Positions 5,885-8,387 of a stretch of DNA of 8,387 bases are shown one piece after another. This DNA comes from Pseudomonadota bacterium. Lineage in GTDB: Bacteria > Pseudomonadota > Alphaproteobacteria > Acetobacterales > Acetobacteraceae. The notes beneath the pieces are model-generated. The model was not told the DNA's origin, ran no database searches, and saw nothing but the letters and a program-made list of their open reading frames with translations. The position numbers and the translations under genes are program-made. Positions within the stretch are counted from its first letter, which is position 1, and each line of letters opens with the position of its first letter. Where the stretch lies: contig JAJZEG010000348.1 in assembly GCA_021828605.1 (NCBI GenBank), forward strand, positions 1-8,387, written 5' to 3'.

Positions 5885-7327
5885 TCAACTCCGCCCGTAA
5901 TGATCCTCCAGCCGGACAATATCATCCTCGCCCAAATAAGCGCCCGATTGCACTTCAATCAAAGTGAGCGGGATTTTGCCGGGATTTTCCAGCCGATGGA
6001 CGCAGCCGAGCGGCAAATACAGGCTCTCATTTTCGCGCACCAAAACGGTTTCGGTATCGCGGGTGACCAAAGCCGAGCCCGCAACCACCACCCAATGTTC
6101 CGCGCGGTGGAAATGTTTTTGCAGGCTGAGCCGCGCACCCGGATTAACCACGATGCGCTTGACCTGAAACCGCTCGCCCTCAATCAGGCTTTCATAAAAA
6201 CCCCAAGGCCGATCAACGCGGGTATGGCTGTCGGCCTCCTGGCGCTTTGTTTCGCGCAAACGCTCCACCACGATTTTCACGTCCTGCGCGCGGCTCCGAT
6301 GCGCGACCAGCACCGCATCTTGCGTGGTAACCACAATGGCATCATCAAGGCCGAGCAGCGTGGTCACAGCGCCTTCGCTGCGCACATAGCAATTCCGCGA
6401 ATCCTCGATCAGCGTATCGCCGATGGCGGCATTGCCTTGCGCATCCTTGGGAGCGATCTCCCATATCGCCGACCATGAACCAACATCCGACCAGCCCAAA
6501 CTGGCGGGAACCACAGCGGCGCGGCTGGTGCGCTCGGCGATGGCATAGTCAAAGCTGATCGAGGGTGCGGCCCGGAAGGCGTCAGCGCCGAGGCGAATAA
6601 AATCCAAATCCGCACTGCTCGCCGCCAGCGCGTCGCGTGCCGCCGCCAGCACGGCGGGGGCGAGTTCGGCGAAACTGTCGATCAAGGTGTGCGCGGTGGC
6701 AACGAACATCCCCGAATTCCAGCAATGTTTGCCCTGCGCGATCAGGGCCATGGCGGTGTCAGGATCGGGTTTTTCGATAAAGCGCGCAATTTGATAGGCG
6801 CCTGGAATGTCGGCCAGCGCGTTGCCTTGTTCGATATAGCCATAGCCGGTTTCCGGGCTGTGCGCGTGCATGCCGAAGGTGACAATCAATCCGGTGCGCG
6901 CAGCAGAGGCGGCAATCGCCAGGGCCTTGGTCAGGGCGGCGCCATCGGCGATTGCGGCATCGGCGGGCATAATCCACAGCAAAGCGTCAGGATCGGTGCT
7001 GGCGGCAAGCAGGGCAGCGGCGGCAATCGCGGGGGCGGAATTGCGGCCTTCAGGTTCCAGCAAAATCCGCGCGCCCTTGGCCTGGCTGGCGCGAAGCTGC
7101 TCGGCGACGATGAAACGATGCTCTTCATTGGCCACAATGATCGGCGGCGCAAAGCCAGGGCCGACAGCGCGGGCGGCGGTTTCTTGCAGCATCGTCTGCG
7201 CTGAAATCAGCGGCCAGAATTGTTTCGGATAGGATTTGCGCGAAATCGGCCATAAGCGCGTGCCCGAACCGCCGCAGAGAATGACCGGAGCGATGGTCGA
7301 TGACGGGTGAGCTTCGGGGTCCAACAT
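5885..7327 (-). CDS. manC: mannose-1-phosphate guanylyltransferase / mannose-6-phosphate isomerase (bifunctional)
   Basis: A 480-residue bifunctional enzyme of the ManC/AlgA/XanB type, making GDP-mannose from mannose-1-phosphate and GTP and isomerising fructose-6-phosphate to mannose-6-phosphate. GDP-mannose feeds exopolysaccharide, LPS and glycan synthesis. Domain 1 (about 14-290) is the nucleotidyltransferase: CGGSGTRLWP at 18-27, PKQF with K35, EPEGRNSAPA at 91-100, FIEKPDPD at 183-190 and GWSDVGSW at 278-285. Domain 2 (about 370-480) is the type II isomerase cupin: RPWGFYESL at 373-381, then LSLQKHFHRAEHWVVVAG at 400-417. Two family positions differ: PADAAI at 121-126 where PADHxI is usual, and KHFH where MHHH is usual. 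The start at 7327 is chosen for AAGGAG at 7341-7336, 8 nt upstream; an in-frame ATG at 7357 lacks such a site. It lies on the same strand as the radical SAM gene, 93 bp downstream, and may read through into it. Confidence 0.93.
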   Translation of the reverse strand: MLDPEAHPSSTIAPVILCGGSGTRLWPISRKSYPKQFWPLISAQTMLQETAARAVGPGFAPPIIVANEEHRFIVAEQLRASQAKGARILLEPEGRNSAPAIAAAALLAASTDPDALLWIMPADAAIADGAALTKALAIAASAARTGLIVTFGMHAHSPETGYGYIEQGNALADIPGAYQIARFIEKPDPDTAMALIAQGKHCWNSGMFVATAHTLIDSFAELAPAVLAAARDALAASSADLDFIRLGADAFRAAPSISFDYAIAERTSRAAVVPASLGWSDVGSWSAIWEIAPKDAQGNAAIGDTLIEDSRNCYVRSEGAVTTLLGLDDAIVVTTQDAVLVAHRSRAQDVKIVVERLRETKRQEADSHTRVDRPWGFYESLIEGERFQVKRIVVNPGARLSLQKHFHRAEHWVVVAGSALVTRDTETVLVRENESLYLPLGCVHRLENPGKIPLTLIEVQSGAYLGEDDIVRLEDHYGRS

Positions 7328-7379
7328 GATTTTCGCTCCTTCACTGCGACAACCCATTGCCAGTCACAGCGCGAGACGT

Positions 7380-7432
7380 CTAGTGTCCGCAATTTGAAAT
7401 CCGCAGGATTTCAAATTCAGGGTGGACACTAG
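7380..7432. repeat. 53-bp palindromic element with CTAG ends
   Basis: The outer arms CTAGTGTCC (7380-7388) and GGACACTAG (7424-7432) are perfect 9-bp inverted repeats. The inner arms AATTTGAAATCC (7391-7402) and GGATTTCAAATT (7406-7417) are perfect 12-bp inverted repeats around the 3-base loop GCA. Only GC on one side and CAGGGT on the other are unpaired. No T-run follows on either strand and both flanking genes point away, so it is not a terminator. The AT-rich core contrasts with the region and suggests a MITE-like or insertion-sequence-end remnant. CTAG may be part of the terminal repeat or a 4-bp target duplication around a 45-bp core. Confidence 0.85.
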
Positions 7433-7445
7433 AAAATTCAATATG

Positions 7446-7501
7446 TTAGTGGCCTGCTTATCCCTGAAATTCACCCATGAATTCCAGGGGCAGGACACTG
7501 G
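7446..7501. repeat. second, diverged palindrome related to the first
   Basis: The inner arms CCCTGAAATTCA (7462-7473) and TGAATTCCAGGG (7478-7489) pair in 11 of 12 positions around the loop CCCA. The outer arms AGTGGCCTGC (7448-7457) and GCAGGACACT (7490-7499) pair in 9 of 10. The outer ends repeat the AGTGTCC/GGACACT termini of the first palindrome, and the inner CCCTG-AATT pattern also resembles its right half. It begins 14 bases after the first and reaches to within about 32 bases of the creatininase-family start, so it would lie in that gene's leader or promoter. Confidence 0.7.
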
Positions 7502-7532
7502 CTTGGAGCGAAAGTCGGGCGCGGAGCTGGCA

Positions 7533-8321
7533 ATGAAGTATCGGTTAGATGATTTAACGAGTGCTGAATTTAAGGCGATGCAGCCGGGTAATCCGGTGAT
7601 TTTATTGCCAATGGGTAGCATGGAAGATCAAGGGGCGCACGCGCCGATGGGTGATTTTCGCCTGGCCAGCATGATGGCGCAGCTGATCGCCAGTGCCGCG
7701 AGTTCGGTGGGCACGCTCTGCCTCGCCGCACCCGTAATCCCGTTTGGTGCCGCCGACCATTTCGCCTCGGTGCCTGGCGCAATCGCGCTGCGCCCATCGA
7801 CGTTGGGGCTGGTTTTGGCCGAAATGATCCAAAGCCTGCTCGATCATCAACTGACCCGGCTGATCGTGCTGAACGGCCATGGCGGCAACGGGCCGGTGAT
7901 CAGCGAGGTCACCAGGCGGGTGCGGCGCGAAGGCGGGCCGATTATCGCCTCGTTTCCGCTTTGGCGCGTGGCCGAGCGCGCCATGGCGCGGCGCATCGGC
8001 TCGGCGCCGGGACGGTTTGGCCATGGCGGCGAGCCGCTCGCCTCCATCGGCATGGCACTCCGCAGTGGCATGATGCGCCCCGATTTGGCGGTAACGCCCG
8101 CGCCGCCGGGGTCGCTGCTCGGTCTGAAAGTGACCGATTTCGGCACGCTGGGCTTTGAAGACATGCCCATCGATGCGCCGGTTGATTATGATCAAGTGGC
8201 GCCCAATTCCGCGCGCGGCGACGCGACCAAGGCCGATGCCGCCCTCGGTCTGGCGGTGGTGGCCGAACTCGTCGCGATTGCGGCGCGGTTCTGCCTGCAT
8301 GTTGCGTCAACCCAATCCTGA
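7533..8321 (+). CDS. creatininase-family amidohydrolase
   Basis: A 262-residue protein of the creatininase fold, a family of metal-dependent cyclic amide and formamide hydrolases (creatininase, FAPy deformylase, MftE). Seen in order: LLPMGSMEDQGAHAPMGD at 24-41 (the family's metal-binding region), VLNGHGGNGPVI at 112-123 (H116, the best-conserved family motif) and FGHGGEPLAS at 162-171 (H164, E167; family HAGExETS position). In the first motif the usual E-x-H-G-x-H reads E31-D-Q-G-A-H36, so the first histidine is glutamine, while D41 follows. This suggests a subfamily with altered metal ligands, and true creatinine hydrolysis should not be assumed. The ATG at 7533 is preceded by GGAG at 7523-7526. 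An in-frame extension to 7422 would translate the palindromes and is rejected. It is divergent from the manC-type gene, and the next gene begins 12 bases after its stop. The substrate is unknown. Confidence 0.85.
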   Translation: MKYRLDDLTSAEFKAMQPGNPVILLPMGSMEDQGAHAPMGDFRLASMMAQLIASAASSVGTLCLAAPVIPFGAADHFASVPGAIALRPSTLGLVLAEMIQSLLDHQLTRLIVLNGHGGNGPVISEVTRRVRREGGPIIASFPLWRVAERAMARRIGSAPGRFGHGGEPLASIGMALRSGMMRPDLAVTPAPPGSLLGLKVTDFGTLGFEDMPIDAPVDYDQVAPNSARGDATKADAALGLAVVAELVAIAARFCLHVASTQS

Positions 8322-8333
8322 TCCGGCACATCG

Positions 8334-8387
8334 ATGATCGTTCCCGCCTGGGTCGTGGTCACCACCGGCGCCGCCTTGTTTCAGGTG
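8334..8387 (+). CDS. N-terminus of a probable membrane transporter (EamA/DMT-like), cut by window end
   Basis: An open frame starts at ATG 8334 and runs to the window edge, giving MIVPAWVVVTTGAALFQV. This is a hydrophobic first segment of the kind seen at the start of drug/metabolite transporter (EamA) permeases, where a short Trp-containing helix followed by AALFQ is common. Only 18 residues are visible, the ribosome binding site is poor, and the assignment is a guess from composition. Its position 12 bases after the creatininase-family gene suggests cotranscription and perhaps transport of that enzyme's substrate or product. Confidence 0.4.
   Translation, partial: MIVPAWVVVTTGAALFQV

Noticed and set aside
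5825..6478. Plus-strand open frame of 217 codons starting beside the LexA-type boxes
   Set aside because: It would be a tempting SOS-regulated gene, but it runs antisense through the isomerase domain of the manC-type gene and has no recognisable domain or good ribosome binding site.
7380..7432. Intrinsic terminator reading of the first palindrome
   Set aside because: No T-run follows on either strand, and both flanking genes are transcribed away from it.
7422..7532. N-terminal extension of the creatininase-family protein
   Set aside because: It would start inside the first palindrome and translate the second. Homology begins at the ATG at 7533, which has a GGAG site.
8322..8333. Terminator after the creatininase-family gene
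   Set aside because: No hairpin or T-run is present before the next ATG, so read-through is more likely.

Overview
The window looks like a GC-rich alphaproteobacterial chromosome, plausibly Acetobacteraceae. This rests on overall protein character, on strong GC preference at third codon positions, and on two GTTC-N7-GTTC sites, the LexA box type typical of Alphaproteobacteria. The genus cannot be fixed from the sequence alone. Most genes are ordinary housekeeping or accessory metabolic genes. There is no rRNA, tRNA, CRISPR array or complete insertion sequence.

Layout. Positions 1-484 (+) are the 3' end of leuA (2-isopropylmalate synthase). It converges, with a single base between stop codons, on a minus-strand pair: a membrane GT-C type glycosyltransferase (1390-2865) and an overlapping fluoroacetate/haloacetate dehalogenase-type hydrolase (486-1397). 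Divergent from that pair is a plus-strand operon of alanine dehydrogenase (ald, 2987-4102) and an XRE-cupin regulator (4104-4661), one base apart. This operon converges, two bases apart, on a minus-strand PA0069-family, SplB-like radical SAM protein (4664-5791). Upstream of it on the same strand is a bifunctional mannose-1-phosphate guanylyltransferase/mannose-6-phosphate isomerase (5885-7327). A divergent intergenic region carrying two related palindromes (about 7380-7501) leads to a plus-strand creatininase-family amidohydrolase (7533-8321). The window ends in the first codons of a probable membrane transporter (8334 onward).

The most interesting part is the radical SAM gene. Its 93-bp upstream region holds two exact GTTC-N7-GTTC LexA-type boxes, one 51-65 nt upstream of the start codon and one abutting it over the ribosome binding site. 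The protein ends in QLSLFDL, which contains a perfect QLSLF sliding-clamp-binding pentapeptide after a flexible Ser/Gly/Ala-rich tail. The fold is that of the spore photoproduct lyase group. Together these suggest an SOS-induced DNA repair or damage-tolerance enzyme docked on the replication clamp. The sequence signals are seen directly; the biological role is inference.

Other points of note are the full set of fluoroacetate dehalogenase active-site residues in the hydrolase, its 8-nt start/stop overlap with a glycosyltransferase gene, the palindrome pair in a promoter region, and an 8-bp inverted repeat spaced by four helical turns between the glycosyltransferase and ald.
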